From assembly GCF_015645095.1 (NCBI RefSeq), contig NZ_JADOTW010000005.1:1-64000 (forward strand): a stretch of DNA of 64,000 nucleotides, written 5' to 3'. A model generated the notes under the pieces. It saw only the letters and a program-made list of their open reading frames with translations. It ran no database searches and was not told where the DNA came from. A program made the position numbers and the translations under genes. Each line of letters opens with the position of its first letter. Position 1 is the first letter of the stretch. The stretch is from Halomonas sp. 328. GTDB taxonomy: Bacteria > Pseudomonadota > Gammaproteobacteria > Pseudomonadales > Halomonadaceae. Shown here in pieces: positions 51,336 to 59,600 of the stretch.

Positions 51336-54300
51336 GCGTGATCAATCGTATCGAGGTGGCCAACCTGCTGAACAAGCATGGCGATATCGCCTCGCCCTGG
51401 GACGCCAAGATGCGTCACCTGCTGCTCGACCTGCGCGGCCAGTCCAGCGCCATCAGCATGGAGAACGGCTTCGGCAAGACGACCCTGGCGGAGGCGCTGA
51501 TCGGCCTGCTCTCCCGGGACAAGACGCTGCTGTCGCGCACCCGGCGCAAGTGTTCCCCGGCGGCGGTGAGCGGGGCGGGGCGCAGCTGGAGCCATCTGCG
51601 GGTGGAATTTCGCGCCCAGAGTGGCGCGCCCGGCCAGGGCGACATGCTGGCCGCCGCCGGCGACGAGGTGGCCGGCGAGACCTTTGTGTTCGGCTTCTAC
51701 GGCTACAGCGACGGCAGCGGCCTCTCCTTCTATCACTACCCGGGGCGCCTGGAGGCGGTACCGGTGCACCATGTCACCGCCGACGGCAAGCTGGCCCTCT
51801 ATGCCAACAGCGACGTCAAGGCGGCGATGGCCGCCCAGGGCGTGCGCCTGACCCACAACCGGGAGGAGTGGCTGGAGGCGGTGGGCGCCCATGTCTCGCG
51901 GCGCGAGCTGGCTCAACTGGCCGCCTTCCAGAAGGAGGGCGGCGCCGACAAGAGCCAGATCTTCAATGCCATCAAGCCCCGCGGCGGCGAGAAGGCGGAC
52001 CAGGCCTTCTTCTTCGAGGTGCTGGCGCCGGAGATCCTCTCCGGCGCCATGCGTGGCGAGACCGACGAGAGCGAGGAGCTGATCGAGGAGGTGATCCTCA
52101 ACTCGGGCACCAATATCGCCGAACTGCGCCATCGCCTGGAGGAGGCGGAGCGCGACCAGCGACGTGCCGCCGACAAGGTGGCGAGCCTGGCCGAACTCGA
52201 CGATCAGGGGCGGGCCCTGGCCGAGGCGCGCCGCGAACTGGAGCGTCTGGACGCCGACCTGGCCGGTCTGGAGCGGCTGCTCGGGGGGCAGGCCCAGGGT
52301 GGCCTGCCGGGGCTGCCACGGCGCCCCGACGTGGCGGATGAGGCGGATGCGCTGACGCCCGAGATCGTCGCCGGCTGTGCCTGGGGCCTGGGCGATACCG
52401 GGCGGCCGCGCATCGCCACCGCCCTGCTGGCCCGGCTCAGCGGCGAGAGCGAACGCCGGGTGCGTCAGGCGCTCCAGGAGGGCGGGGCCCGCCTGGAGGG
52501 GCATCGACGCCTGATTCACCTGCCCGAGGCGGCCTGGCTGCAGGGGCGCGAGCCGACCCATGTGGACTTCGCCACGGCCCGGGGCTGGCTCGCCGAGACC
52601 CTCGCCTTCGCCGACGATGTGTCCCGCCAGCGCGCCCTGACCACGCTGGAGGCGGCGGCGGAGGCCTTCGAGGCCCTGGATGGCAACCTCTTCCGGGAGG
52701 AGGTGATCGCCGATCGCACCTACCAGGAAGAGCTGGGCCGGGAACTCCACGAGCTGGAGGCCCGGGGCGAGGCCCTGGAGGAGGAGGCGGAGCGGCTGGC
52801 CAACCAGCAGAAGGATTTCATCGACAACCAGAGCTTTTATGCCCAGGCCCTGGAGGAGGGGCTCTTCGCGGAGGCGGAGCTGGAGGCGCCCGAGCAGACC
52901 GCCGAGGCCAGCCGGCGAGAGGCCGAGGCGGCCCGTCGGGCCCTCAACGACCACCTGGGACGGGTCGGCGAACTCCGGCAGGTGGCGGCCTGGCATGCCG
53001 ACTTCCGGCGCCAGCACCCGGATGCCTCCCCCGCCGAACGGCTGGAGGAGAAGCAGGCCCGGGAGGCGAGCCTGGAGGAGGCCGCCGAGGCGGAGCGCGA
53101 GGCCCTGGGCCCGCTGGTGGAGCGCTGTGACGACCTGCGCCGCCAGGCTGAGACGCTGCGCGACGAACAGCAGCGCCTCGGCGGCGAGCAGGGCCTGCTC
53201 GCCCAGGGCCAGGGACCCTGGCAGGCCTTCGTGGCGGGCTGGCCGGAGGCCTCGCCCCAGGGCTTCTGGACCCGTCGCAAGACCGAGCTGGCGGAGCTCG
53301 AGGCCGAGTGTCGCCAGGCCCGCCGTGACCTTGACGAGGCCCAGCGTGACCAGGCTCGCCTGGCGCCCCTGGCCGAGGCGGCGCGTCACTATGCCGAACT
53401 GCATGGCGACGAGGAGCCGGTGCACCTGCGTGGCCGCCTGCAGGCCCGAGCCCGGGAACTGGACGACGAGTCGCACCGCCTGGACCAGGAGGAGACGAGA
53501 CTGCGCGCCTTGCATCAGGCGCGACTCGACTTCGCCGAGCGCAGCGATCTGGCCCCGGAAGCCTGGCTCAAGGATGCCCGGCGCCGGTACCCGCGGCTGC
53601 TGGGCGAGGCCGAGGCGCTGGATGCCGGCATCGCCCAGCGCGAGGCCTACCTGGCCAGCCTGGCCGGGGACCCGCTGGAGCGGCGGGCCGTGGAGGCCGA
53701 GGCCGAGCGCCGGCTGAGCGAGGCGGGGATCGCCTGGCGGCCCCTGCACGAGGTGCTCAACGATCCCCAGGCCGACCCGGCGCGGCGTCGCGACTGGCTG
53801 GTGCAGGCCGCCGGGGTGCTCTTCGCCCCGGTGGTGGAGGGTCAGGCCGCCGCCGAGGCCGCCGCCGGCGAGTTCGATGAGGCGGGCCTGGCCCTGCCGG
53901 TGCTGGAGGCCGGGCAACTGGCCCGGCGCTTGGCCGCTGGCGAGCCGCCCCTGGGTGCCGTGCAGGGCCTCGAAACGCTCGCGGTCAAGGCGGCCCTCGA
54001 CCCGCGCTATCTCGACGAGCTGCGCGAGGCCACCGAACGGCGCCTGGCGGCGGATCGGGAGCGGCGGGCCGCCCTGGCCGAAGAGTGCGTGCGCCTCGAC
54101 CCCCACGGCGAGACCTTCGCCCTGGCCCTGCAGGCCCAGGCCGCGGACGAGGCCGGCGTGGTGGAGGCCCTGGAGCGGCTGGCGACCCGGCGGGAAGCGC
54201 TCGACACCCAGCGGGCCGAGCTGGCGCCGCGCCTCACCGAGGCGGCCCTGGCGGCGATCGACGATTATCAACGCTATCTCCAGGAGGGCGGCGAGGTGGC

Positions 54301-56212
54301 CCTGGAGGCGGCCGCCGAGGCGCGCCTCACCGCCGAGGCGAGACTGGCCGACTCGCTACCCCGCCATAAGGCGGCGGAGGCCGAGTTGGCGGCCCATGGC
54401 AAGACCTGGCTGGCGGCGGAGCAGTTCGCCGATGCCGGTGGTGTCGAGCGCCTGGCGGCCCTGGAGGCACGACTCTCTGCCCTGGCGGCCGAGCGCGAGA
54501 CCCTGCGGGCCCAACTGGCCGAGGTGGAGGCGCGGCGCGACGCCGGCGAGCGTCGCCTGGAGGAGCTGGTGGCGGCGCGGCGTGGCCTGTTCGGCGATGG
54601 CGAGCGGGATCGCCTGCGCGCCCTGGCCCGTTTCGAGGCCGAGGGTGGCGATGCCTTTATGGCCGGTGCCAGCGAGGCGCAGGCGCGTCTCGAGGACGAG
54701 CTGGCCCGGGCGACACGCCGCGCCGATTTCGACTTCGCGCGGATTCGCGCCTACCTGGCGGTGCGCGATGCCGGCGGTGGCGGCCAGCGGCTGACCCGCG
54801 AGCTGGCGCGGGTCAAGCGCGAGCGCAGCGAATTGCGCGAGACTCTCAAGGCAAAGCGCGACGAGCGCGAGGCCCTGGCGCAGCGCCTGAGCGCCCTGAC
54901 CCAGGCCCTGGGTTGGGTCGATCAACTGGCCGGCGAGTGGCTCAGGGTGGTGCGTGAGTTGCCCGAGGGCTGGGCACGGCGCCTGGCGGCCCTGGAGGAC
55001 CTGGACGAGGCCGCCCAGTGGCCGCCGGAGGCGGAGGCCTGGGAGGCGCGTCAGGCGGCCCTGGCGCGCTGGCGGCAGTTGGCGGTCGAGACCGAGGCCC
55101 TCGAGCTCCCGGCCCTGGAGGCCTGCCAGCAGGCCCTGCTGGATGCCCTCGGCGAGCTCAACCTCGGCGAGCGGGCGCGTAACCGGGAGCGCCAGGCGCG
55201 CGGCGTGGCACAACTGGCGGAGCGCCTGGCCGAGGCCCTGGATGCCGCCGCCCAGAGCCAGCGCTTCAGCGACACCGAGCGAGCCCGGCTGGCGGCCTTC
55301 CAGGACGCCGGCGCCGCCGCCCTGGAGGACCTGGCGGCGCTGCACGGGCAGCTCCAGGAGCAGCTCGCGTTGCACCAGGGCCGAGTGACGCGGCTGCAGG
55401 AGTCCCGCGAGCAGATCGAGGGCACCCTGGTGGAGCGCCTGAGCTCGATCATCGGCGATGCCGCCGGCAACCTGGATATTCTCAAGCGGGTGGCGCGCAG
55501 CCACGGTGAGGGGGGCGCCTTCTTCGAGGTCAAGGCGTCGCTGATCGGTCCCGAGGCCCTGAGCGAGCTGATCCGCGGCCTGCTGGTGGAGATCGACGAG
55601 CACCAGGCGCTGCTGCAGCGCCGCGCCGAGCGCGATGGCGGCGAGCCGCGGCGCCGCGACGAGGACTTGCTGCGACAGATCCGTCGGCGCATCTATCGGG
55701 GCCTCTTCCATGAGGTGTCGATCCGCCTCAAGCATGAGGCGATCCGCCCCCATGGGCGGCTCTTCTCCCTCAACGAGGACATGTCCGAGGGGCAGCGCGA
55801 GGCGGTGTCGCTGATGTGGCTGGTCAAGCTCTCCGAGTTCGCCATCGAGCGGGAGTTGCGGGAGCTGCCCGGCCACCACAAGCGCCGCGCCCGGGCCAGT
55901 CGCGAGAGTGTCATCCTGCTCGACGGCCTTTTCTCCAAGCTCTCCCATCGCCGCCTGATCCAGGACTCCCTGGAATCGCTGCGCAACACCCGGGGGCGCT
56001 TCCAGATGATCGGCCTGATCCACAACCCCAACTACGAGAACGACTCGGGCATCTTCCCCACCTACCTGGTGGGCAGCGTGATCGGCGGTGCCCAGGGGCA
56101 AGGGGGCCATGTGATGGTCCGCGACGGTCGCATCACCGAGCCCGAGGCCCTGGGGCGCTCCAGCGGCGAGGCCAGCCTGTTCGGTATCCATATCAGCGAG
56201 CCGGCCTCGTGA
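51332..56212 (+). CDS. jetC: giant SMC-like ATPase of a Wadjet/Mks complex (JetC/MksB)
   Basis: A 1626-residue SMC-like protein. The N-terminal half-head has Walker A ENGFGKTT (K49). Long coiled-coil arms rich in Ala, Glu, Arg and Leu fill about residues 220-1450, with a probable hinge mid-way. The C-terminal half-head has the signature SEGQ (from 1485) and the Walker B strand VILLDG (1527-1532). The glutamate normally after the Walker B aspartate D1531 is glycine. It should extrude plasmid DNA for cutting by JetD. It is unusually long for the group. Confidence 0.82.
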   Translation: MSVINRIEVANLLNKHGDIASPWDAKMRHLLLDLRGQSSAISMENGFGKTTLAEALIGLLSRDKTLLSRTRRKCSPAAVSGAGRSWSHLRVEFRAQSGAPGQGDMLAAAGDEVAGETFVFGFYGYSDGSGLSFYHYPGRLEAVPVHHVTADGKLALYANSDVKAAMAAQGVRLTHNREEWLEAVGAHVSRRELAQLAAFQKEGGADKSQIFNAIKPRGGEKADQAFFFEVLAPEILSGAMRGETDESEELIEEVILNSGTNIAELRHRLEEAERDQRRAADKVASLAELDDQGRALAEARRELERLDADLAGLERLLGGQAQGGLPGLPRRPDVADEADALTPEIVAGCAWGLGDTGRPRIATALLARLSGESERRVRQALQEGGARLEGHRRLIHLPEAAWLQGREPTHVDFATARGWLAETLAFADDVSRQRALTTLEAAAEAFEALDGNLFREEVIADRTYQEELGRELHELEARGEALEEEAERLANQQKDFIDNQSFYAQALEEGLFAEAELEAPEQTAEASRREAEAARRALNDHLGRVGELRQVAAWHADFRRQHPDASPAERLEEKQAREASLEEAAEAEREALGPLVERCDDLRRQAETLRDEQQRLGGEQGLLAQGQGPWQAFVAGWPEASPQGFWTRRKTELAELEAECRQARRDLDEAQRDQARLAPLAEAARHYAELHGDEEPVHLRGRLQARARELDDESHRLDQEETRLRALHQARLDFAERSDLAPEAWLKDARRRYPRLLGEAEALDAGIAQREAYLASLAGDPLERRAVEAEAERRLSEAGIAWRPLHEVLNDPQADPARRRDWLVQAAGVLFAPVVEGQAAAEAAAGEFDEAGLALPVLEAGQLARRLAAGEPPLGAVQGLETLAVKAALDPRYLDELREATERRLAADRERRAALAEECVRLDPHGETFALALQAQAADEAGVVEALERLATRREALDTQRAELAPRLTEAALAAIDDYQRYLQEGGEVALEAAAEARLTAEARLADSLPRHKAAEAELAAHGKTWLAAEQFADAGGVERLAALEARLSALAAERETLRAQLAEVEARRDAGERRLEELVAARRGLFGDGERDRLRALARFEAEGGDAFMAGASEAQARLEDELARATRRADFDFARIRAYLAVRDAGGGGQRLTRELARVKRERSELRETLKAKRDEREALAQRLSALTQALGWVDQLAGEWLRVVRELPEGWARRLAALEDLDEAAQWPPEAEAWEARQAALARWRQLAVETEALELPALEACQQALLDALGELNLGERARNRERQARGVAQLAERLAEALDAAAQSQRFSDTERARLAAFQDAGAAALEDLAALHGQLQEQLALHQGRVTRLQESREQIEGTLVERLSSIIGDAAGNLDILKRVARSHGEGGAFFEVKASLIGPEALSELIRGLLVEIDEHQALLQRRAERDGGEPRRRDEDLLRQIRRRIYRGLFHEVSIRLKHEAIRPHGRLFSLNEDMSEGQREAVSLMWLVKLSEFAIERELRELPGHHKRRARASRESVILLDGLFSKLSHRRLIQDSLESLRNTRGRFQMIGLIHNPNYENDSGIFPTYLVGSVIGGAQGQGGHVMVRDGRITEPEALGRSSGEASLFGIHISEPAS

Positions 56213-57342
56213 GCGAGGCCCGGCAACGATTGCTGTCAACGCTGGAGGCGCCGGCCCGGGAGCTGCTGGCGTGGATGGAGGCGGCCTGGCTTCGCCATTA
56301 TCGGCGCCATGGGTCCGGCAAGCGCTGGCAGGCCACGACGCTGGTGGCGCGCCTGATGACACTGGAGGCCTGCCGGACCCAGCTGGAGGCGCGCCAGTAC
56401 CTGGAACGTCTGCAGCGGGCTGGGATCCTGGCAGTCGCGGATGGGGTGAGCCTGGCACCTCGCTTGGGGCTGAACCCCCGGGTCGGGCTGGATCCCCACT
56501 GGACCGAGGCGCTGGTGCGAGGACTACCCCGGGCCGCGGTCGAACTGGGGCTGACGCCGGCGCAGGCTCGAGCTTGGGAGCGCGCCCTGGAAGGGGCTCT
56601 GGGTGGCTGGTCGGCTTCGGACCAGATGGCCTTGGTTGCGGGGTTGCGATCCCTGGCCGCGGCGCTGCCGGCCGCCTATGACCTGGGGGCCTATCGTGCC
56701 AGCGCCTGTTATTTGTTGGGCAGCAGCAAGCTGCTGACTGCGTTGCCCCAGGAGTTACTGATCGCTTTCGGCATTCAGGTGTCAGCGTTCCGTCTTCCGG
56801 TGACCTGGGTGCTGGCCAGTGGGCCCCGATCCCCTCGGGGACTCCTGTTGATCGAGAATCCCCAGAGTTTTTCCCAGGCTTGCGAGCTGGGCATCGATGA
56901 TGAGCTGGCGTTGATTTGCAGCTTCGGTTATGGCCTCTCCCTGGGCGAGGCGCTGTCACGGCCTGAACGAATCCGGCTGGTGGGGCCTCGATTGCCCGGG
57001 GCCTCGCTGAAGGCCCTGCTGACCTTGCCGAATATGACCTACTGGGGAGACCTGGATCCCGAGGGGCTGCGGATTTATCGGGCCCTGAAGCGGCACCTGC
57101 CACGGCTCGCGCTATCGGCTCTCTATGAACCCATGATAACGACGTTGCAGGCGGCCCAGGGACATCCGCTGGATGCCTTGACCGGCAAGGCGGGGCAGGT
57201 GCCGGGGCAGGGGTGGCAGCGTGGTCTCGATCAGGAGTGGGTCGAGGATGCCACCCTTATGCGCTTGGCGGGACTGGCCCTGGATACTCGTGTGGAGGCC
57301 GCCTGGCTCGAAGCTATCGACACTAATGAGAAGAGCCAATGA
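56209..57342 (+). CDS. jetD: Toprim nuclease subunit of a Wadjet system (JetD/MksG)
   Basis: A 377-residue protein starting at GTG 56209, which overlaps the jetC stop. The helical N-terminal part is followed by a Toprim domain: E216 in GLLLIENPQSF and D281/D283 in YWGDLDPEGLRIY, the metal-binding residues expected of JetD. In characterised Wadjet systems this subunit cleaves circular plasmids. Its base composition is less GC-rich than jetC: 34 of 60 in 56701-56760 against 46 of 60 in 53041-53100, counted by hand. Confidence 0.85.
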   Translation: MSEARQRLLSTLEAPARELLAWMEAAWLRHYRRHGSGKRWQATTLVARLMTLEACRTQLEARQYLERLQRAGILAVADGVSLAPRLGLNPRVGLDPHWTEALVRGLPRAAVELGLTPAQARAWERALEGALGGWSASDQMALVAGLRSLAAALPAAYDLGAYRASACYLLGSSKLLTALPQELLIAFGIQVSAFRLPVTWVLASGPRSPRGLLLIENPQSFSQACELGIDDELALICSFGYGLSLGEALSRPERIRLVGPRLPGASLKALLTLPNMTYWGDLDPEGLRIYRALKRHLPRLALSALYEPMITTLQAAQGHPLDALTGKAGQVPGQGWQRGLDQEWVEDATLMRLAGLALDTRVEAAWLEAIDTNEKSQ

Positions 57343-57734
57343 CGACGTTATTCGGGGTAGGCGATAGCACCCTGCGGGCCCTGGGGGGCGAGGCGGCGGT
57401 GGAGGAGCTGGTGGGGCGTTTCTATGCCGCCATGGAGCGCCTGCCGGAGGCGCGGCGCATTCGCGCCATGCACCCGGCATCGCTCGACGAATCCCGGGAC
57501 AAGCTCGCCACCTTCCTGGTCGGCTGGATGGGCGGTCCTCGGCGTTATCGGGAGCGCTTCGGTCCCATTGCCATTCCCGCCGCCCATCGCCACCTGGATA
57601 TCGGTCCCGAGGAGCGGGACGCCTGGCTGGCCTGCATGGCGGTGGCGCTTCGCGAGATGGGCGTGGCGGCGGATCTCGAGGCCTACCTGCTGGCGCAGCT
57701 GCACCATCCCGCGCAGATGTGCCGGACGCGCTAG
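57339..57734 (+). CDS. group II truncated hemoglobin
   Basis: A 131-residue 2/2 hemoglobin. The segment LATFLVGWMGGPRRYRERFG, the probable proximal histidine H83 in AAHRHLDIG and W96 in ERDAWLACM (the conserved G8 tryptophan) fit group II. Such globins bind oxygen or nitric oxide. The start overlaps the jetD stop in ATGA at 57339, so it is the fifth gene of the jet operon. Its 3' end is part of a tandem repeat. Confidence 0.88.
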   Translation: MTTLFGVGDSTLRALGGEAAVEELVGRFYAAMERLPEARRIRAMHPASLDESRDKLATFLVGWMGGPRRYRERFGPIAIPAAHRHLDIGPEERDAWLACMAVALREMGVAADLEAYLLAQLHHPAQMCRTR

Positions 57735-57887
57735 TCGTCCGGGGCGTCGATGGCGCGATTGCGCCCCGATGCTGCGGAGATGTGCCGGACGCGCTAGTCG
57801 TCCGGTGCGTCGATGGCGCCCCGATGCTGCGGAGATGTGCCGGACGCGCTAGTCGTCCGGGGCGTCGATGGCGCGATTGCGCCCCGA
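57715..57887. repeat. tandem repeat of the globin/GGDEF convergent junction
   Basis: Three copies: 57715-57777 (63 bases), 57778-57832 (55 bases, lacking 8) and 57833-57887. Each has on the plus strand the globin end MCRTR and stop, and on the minus strand the diguanylate cyclase end RNRAIDAPDD and stop, with both stops sharing CTAG. The extra copies carry DAAEMCRTR where the globin itself has HPAQMCRTR, so they derive from a diverged allele. Confidence 0.9.
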
Positions 57888-58775
57888 CTCCTTGGCGACA
57901 TAGAGGTGGCGGTCGGCGCGGTCGATCAGCGCCTCGCGGCTTTCGCCGATACGATACTCGGCGATGCCCAGGCTGATGGTCACTCGCTGTGGAAAGAGCC
58001 CGAAATCGTGGTCGGCGACCCTTTCGCGCAGGCGCTGTGCCACCGCCAGGGCCTGGGGGCGCGGCGTCAGCGGCAGCAGGACGGCGAACTCTTCGCCACC
58101 CAGTCGGGCCAGGGTATCCTCGCCGCGCAGTTCCTCCTGGCAGAGGGCCGCCAGCCGGCACAGCACCTCGTCACCCCTGAGATGGCCCCAGCTGTCATTG
58201 ACGCGCTTGAAGTGGTCCAGGTCGAAGAGGATCAGTGACAAGGGCGTGCCATGGCGGCAGCTCAGGGCGAGCTGGTAGTCGAGGCAGCTCATCAGCTTGC
58301 GCCGATTGGGCAGGCCGGTCAGCTCGTCGGTGTCGGAGAGCTCGCGAAGATGCGCCTGATGGGCGATCTGTTCGCTGATATCGACCATGACGCCGTGCCA
58401 GAGGGTACCGTCGCCATGGGGTTCCGGCTGGGCGCGCACGCCGAACCAGGCCTCGCCGCCCTTGGGGCGGTTGAGGCGAAACTGGGTCGCCATCAGGCTC
58501 AGGCTCTTGGCCGAGCGCTCCACCGCCACCATCAGGCGGGGAAAATCGTCGGGATGGACCCGATCGAAGGCGTGGCGGCCATCCTCGGCGAGTCGCAGCC
58601 GCTGTTGGGCATCGCCCAGCACCGGGCTGTCGGCGCCGGCGATATAGGGGAAGCGGATCCTTCCCTCGGCACTGCGATAGCATTGGAAGATCAGTCCCGG
58701 CAGGCGGGCACTCAGGATCGCCAGCCGCTGTGCGGCCTCCCCGGGGCGTTCCAGGGTGGTGGAATCGAAAGGCAT
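57849..58775 (-). CDS. PAS-GGDEF diguanylate cyclase
   Basis: A 308-residue soluble protein. A PAS domain (about residues 20-135; GEAWFGVRAQPEPHGDGTLW) precedes a GGDEF domain. The active-site motif is GGEEF in LARLGGEEFAVLL, and the inhibitory-site RGED is five residues upstream, so it should make c-di-GMP with feedback control. It has no membrane segment. It converges on the globin gene through the tandem junction repeat. Confidence 0.93.
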   Translation of the reverse strand: MPFDSTTLERPGEAAQRLAILSARLPGLIFQCYRSAEGRIRFPYIAGADSPVLGDAQQRLRLAEDGRHAFDRVHPDDFPRLMVAVERSAKSLSLMATQFRLNRPKGGEAWFGVRAQPEPHGDGTLWHGVMVDISEQIAHQAHLRELSDTDELTGLPNRRKLMSCLDYQLALSCRHGTPLSLILFDLDHFKRVNDSWGHLRGDEVLCRLAALCQEELRGEDTLARLGGEEFAVLLPLTPRPQALAVAQRLRERVADHDFGLFPQRVTISLGIAEYRIGESREALIDRADRHLYVAKESGRNRAIDAPDD

Positions 58776-58806
58776 GGGCCTTCCCTGCGTGTGATGTTCT
58801 TATTAT

Positions 58807-58922
58807 CCATCGTTCATTGACGATGGGTTTATTAGTTTTTATCGAACCGAATATCCTACCCGTGGTAGGCGGCGAGGCTATCCTCTCTTGGAAGTAGGCT
58901 ATCTTACACTATCCATGTAAGA
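58807..58922. other. two inverted repeats upstream of the GGDEF gene
   Basis: CCATCGT-N6-ACGATGG (58807-58826) lies 32 bases upstream of the cyclase ATG. TCTTACA-N7-TGTAAGA (58902-58922) lies farther up. The surroundings (58790-58930) are AT-rich for this genome. They could be operators or a leader hairpin of the cyclase gene. I see no gene in 58776-58969. Confidence 0.5.
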
Positions 58923-58969
58923 GATTGGCCATGGTTGGTGGGTGCGCCAGTCCGGCTGCTATAGCGCTT

Positions 58970-59600
58970 TCAGCGGGGGCGTCGTAGTCGTAGCGGAACA
59001 TGCGCCCCGGCGCAGGTCCTGTGTTCCTCGAATGAGCCAATCAGCGAGGGGCGTCGTAGCGGCCGGGGCGTCCGCGGGAGAAGACCACCTGCCAGAGTTG
59101 CATATGGCGGGCACGGAAGCCGCCGGCACAGGCCGACAGGGTCGTAGAGAGCCGGAACAGGCGCCCCGGCGCAAGTCCTGGGCTCCTTGAATGAGGTATC
59201 AGCGTGGAGCGTCGTAGCGGCCGAGGCGGCCCCGGGAGAAGACCACCTGCCAGAGTGGCATATGGCGGGCACGGAAGCCGCCGGCACAGGCCGACAGGGT
59301 CGTAGAGAGCCGGAACATGCGCCCCGGCGCAAGTCCTGTGCTTCTCGAATGAGCTGATCAGCGGGGGGCGTCGTAGCGGCCGAGGCGCTCGCGGGAGAAG
59401 ACCACCTGCCAGAGTGGCATATGGCGGGCACGGAAGCCGCCGGCATAGACGGAGAGGCGTAGTAGAGAGCTGGAACAGGCGCCCCGGCGCAAGTCCTGGG
59501 CTCCTTGAATGAGGTATCAGCGTGGAGCGTCGTAGCGGCCGAGGCGTCCACGGGAGAAGACTACCTGCCAGAGTTGCATATGGCGGGCACGGAAGCCACC
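58970..59600. repeat. tandem array of cfa 3' ends
   Basis: One truncated copy (58970-59040) and three full copies (59041-59198, 59199-59357, 59358-59516; 158-159 bases each) precede the genuine cfa end, which starts at 59517. On the minus strand the full copies match about the last 42 codons of cfa (GGFRARHMPLWQVVFSRGRL type) with a stop, plus a spacer of about 30 bases. The YYLSV part of cfa is replaced by a different sequence. The truncated copy has lost about 88 internal bases. Confidence 0.92.

Noticed and set aside
50939-54271. 1110-codon minus-strand open frame opposite jetB/jetC
   Set aside because: It mirrors the Ala/Glu/Arg-rich coiled coil on the other strand. In very GC-rich DNA antisense frames stay open by codon bias. 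The peptide shows no domain and has Gln/Gly/Leu-rich low complexity.
54356-57103. 915-codon minus-strand open frame opposite jetC/jetD
   Set aside because: It runs across the boundary of two confident genes on the other strand and is Pro/Arg/Gly-rich without recognisable domains.
58970-59516. CRISPR-like array
   Set aside because: The units are 158-159 bases, directly adjacent and derived from the neighbouring cfa gene. There are no unique spacers and no cas genes.
58970-59551. 193-codon minus-strand frame across the cfa tail array, with internal repeats
   Set aside because: It is an out-of-frame reading of repeated cfa ends. The in-frame reading is interrupted by a stop in each unit.
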